7,491 nt of DNA, from assembly GCA_955652265.1 (NCBI GenBank), contig CATPBD010000193.1:1-7491 (forward strand), read 5' to 3'. The notes beneath the pieces were generated by a model. That model saw nothing but the letters and a program-made list of their open reading frames with translations, did not search any database and was not told where the DNA came from. The stretch's first letter is position 1. Each line of letters opens with the position of its first letter. This stretch comes from an uncultured Gemmatimonadaceae bacterium (GTDB lineage: Bacteria > Gemmatimonadota > Gemmatimonadetes > Gemmatimonadales > Gemmatimonadaceae). Both the position numbers and the translations under genes were made by a program. Positions 7,085 through 7,491 of this stretch are shown piece after piece.

Positions 7085-7336
7085 ATGGACCGAACCAAAG
7101 GGTACGCGCTCATGTTTCTGCTCGGCGCATTTCTCGCCGGCGGCGCGCTCGGCTTCTCTGCCGAACGCGTGATTCGCGCGGGCCACGGTCGCGATATGCG
7201 CGGACCGCGGGCTTACCGCCAGCGCATGGCGGAAGAGCTGAAGCTCACGCCGCAGCAGCAGGCGTCGGTCGATTCTCTCATTGAGCAGAAGCACTTCGGG
7301 AAAGCCGAAAGAAACGCCGACCCCGATAACGCTTAG
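7085..7336 (+). CDS. Short membrane-anchored LTxxQ-motif protein (Spy/CpxP/CnrX-like), 83 aa, possibly truncated
   Basis: A basic start (MDRTKG) precedes one hydrophobic helix at 7-24 (YALMFLLGAFLAGGALGF). This is followed by a periplasmic part with RQRMAEELKLTPQQQASVDSLIEQKH (45-70), whose LTPQQ matches the LTxxQ signature of Spy, CpxP, ZraP and the CnrX metal sensor. These proteins normally continue through further helices with a second LTxxQ for about 60-80 more residues. Here the frame departs after H70 into a hydrophilic tail (FGKAERNADPDNA) and stops, with the terminator 20 bases on. ATG 7085 is preferred because GAGAGAG (7075-7081) sits just upstream; a TTG at 7073, overlapping the anti-sigma stop, is an alternative that adds 4 residues. 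By context it could be the periplasmic sensor of the sigma/anti-sigma pair. Function uncertain; truncation or frameshift likely but unproven. Confidence 0.7.
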   Translation: MDRTKGYALMFLLGAFLAGGALGFSAERVIRAGHGRDMRGPRAYRQRMAEELKLTPQQQASVDSLIEQKHFGKAERNADPDNA

Positions 7337-7355
7337 CTCTTGCAGTAAGGAAGTG

Positions 7356-7391
7356 AAAAAAAGCGCCGGTGCATTGCACCGGCGCTTTTTT
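7356..7391. terminator. Strong bidirectional rho-independent terminator
   Basis: Perfect 10-bp GC-rich stem: GCGCCGGTGC (7363-7372) pairs with GCACCGGCGC (7376-7385) around an ATT loop. It is flanked by seven A's (7356-7362) on the left and six T's (7386-7391) on the right. On the + strand the T-run ends the sigma operon; on the - strand the A-run becomes a U-run that can end the convergent gene. It lies 20 bases after the stop of the LTxxQ gene and 19 bases from the stop of the - strand frame. Confidence 0.93.
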
Positions 7392-7409
7392 GTCATTCAG
7401 GGACCGACC

Positions 7410-7491
7410 TTAGAATGGCGGAGGGCCCGGCGGGCGATCCCCGCGTGCTGTCGTGTCCCGTCCACGCCGCTCGGCAAGCTCACGGCGCGCA
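7410..7491 (-). CDS. C-terminal end of a convergent gene, partial (26 codons visible)
   Basis: Reading the - strand inward from the window edge, one frame is open through 7413-7490 and ends at TAA (complement of 7410-7412). The visible residues are charged, then Pro/Gly-rich: RRELAERRGRDTTARG, then DRPPGPPPF at the very end. That style of tail (an Arg-rich helix followed by a Gly/Pro-rich end) is seen in periplasmic Spy/LTxxQ-type proteins, but 26 residues cannot establish a family. Support comes from position: the stop lies just across a bidirectional terminator, as expected for convergent genes. A + strand frame from ATG 7415 is also open to the window edge and is the alternative, though it lacks a ribosome site. 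Confidence 0.45.
   Translation of the reverse strand, partial: ARRELAERRGRDTTARGDRPPGPPPF

Noticed and set aside
7415..7491. + strand open frame from ATG 7415 to the window edge
   Set aside because: There is no ribosome site, and the residues look like the shadow of the - strand frame; the convergent reading with the bidirectional terminator is more coherent.
1..7491. Mobile elements, CRISPR arrays, tRNA or rRNA genes
   Set aside because: No transposase or integrase coding sequence, no spaced repeats and no RNA gene signatures were seen on either strand.

Overview
The window is GC-rich, densely coded bacterial DNA. Every complete gene lies on the + strand, and a single partial gene enters from the right on the - strand. 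The organism is probably a Gram-negative (diderm) bacterium, because the window encodes a TolC-type outer-membrane channel and a periplasmic adaptor. The style of the sigma/anti-sigma pair and the TTG/GTG starts would fit Gemmatimonadota or a similar phylum. That placement is a guess from sequence flavour, not from a marker gene.

Left block (1-1096): a housekeeping run made of the C-terminal two thirds of endonuclease III (nth), a cytoplasmic-type cyclophilin peptidyl-prolyl isomerase, and a 48-residue single-pass membrane protein of unknown function that starts 2 bases after the cyclophilin stop.

Middle block (1115-6010): a self-contained multidrug efflux operon. A sigma70-like promoter (TTGACG, 17 bp, TATCTT) leads straight into a perfect 14-bp palindrome (ACTGACCGGTCAGT) just before a TetR/AcrR repressor gene. 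Next come a TolC-like outer-membrane factor (8-base overlap with the repressor), an EmrA-like adaptor (57-base gap, good ribosome site), and an EmrB-like 14-TM MFS transporter (GTGA overlap). All three layers of a tripartite pump plus its regulator are present, so ligand binding to the repressor would plausibly induce the whole operon.

Right block (6108-7391): an ECF sigma factor, a single-TM protein that looks like its anti-sigma factor, and a short single-TM protein with an LTPQQ motif like that of the Spy/CpxP/CnrX periplasmic sensors. The layout recalls CnrYXH-type envelope or metal-sensing modules. The third protein, however, ends abruptly after its first LTxxQ helix and may be truncated. 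A strong bidirectional hairpin terminator closes the block. Beyond it, the - strand carries what looks like the Pro/Gly-rich C-terminus of a convergent gene.

I see no RNA genes, CRISPR arrays, insertion sequences, integrases or phage genes. No gene-free stretch exceeds 100 bases, and nothing here is clearly a wholly new system. The most interesting points are the sigma/anti-sigma/LTxxQ module with its shortened third gene, the promoter-operator architecture of the efflux operon, and the hidden 48-residue membrane protein.
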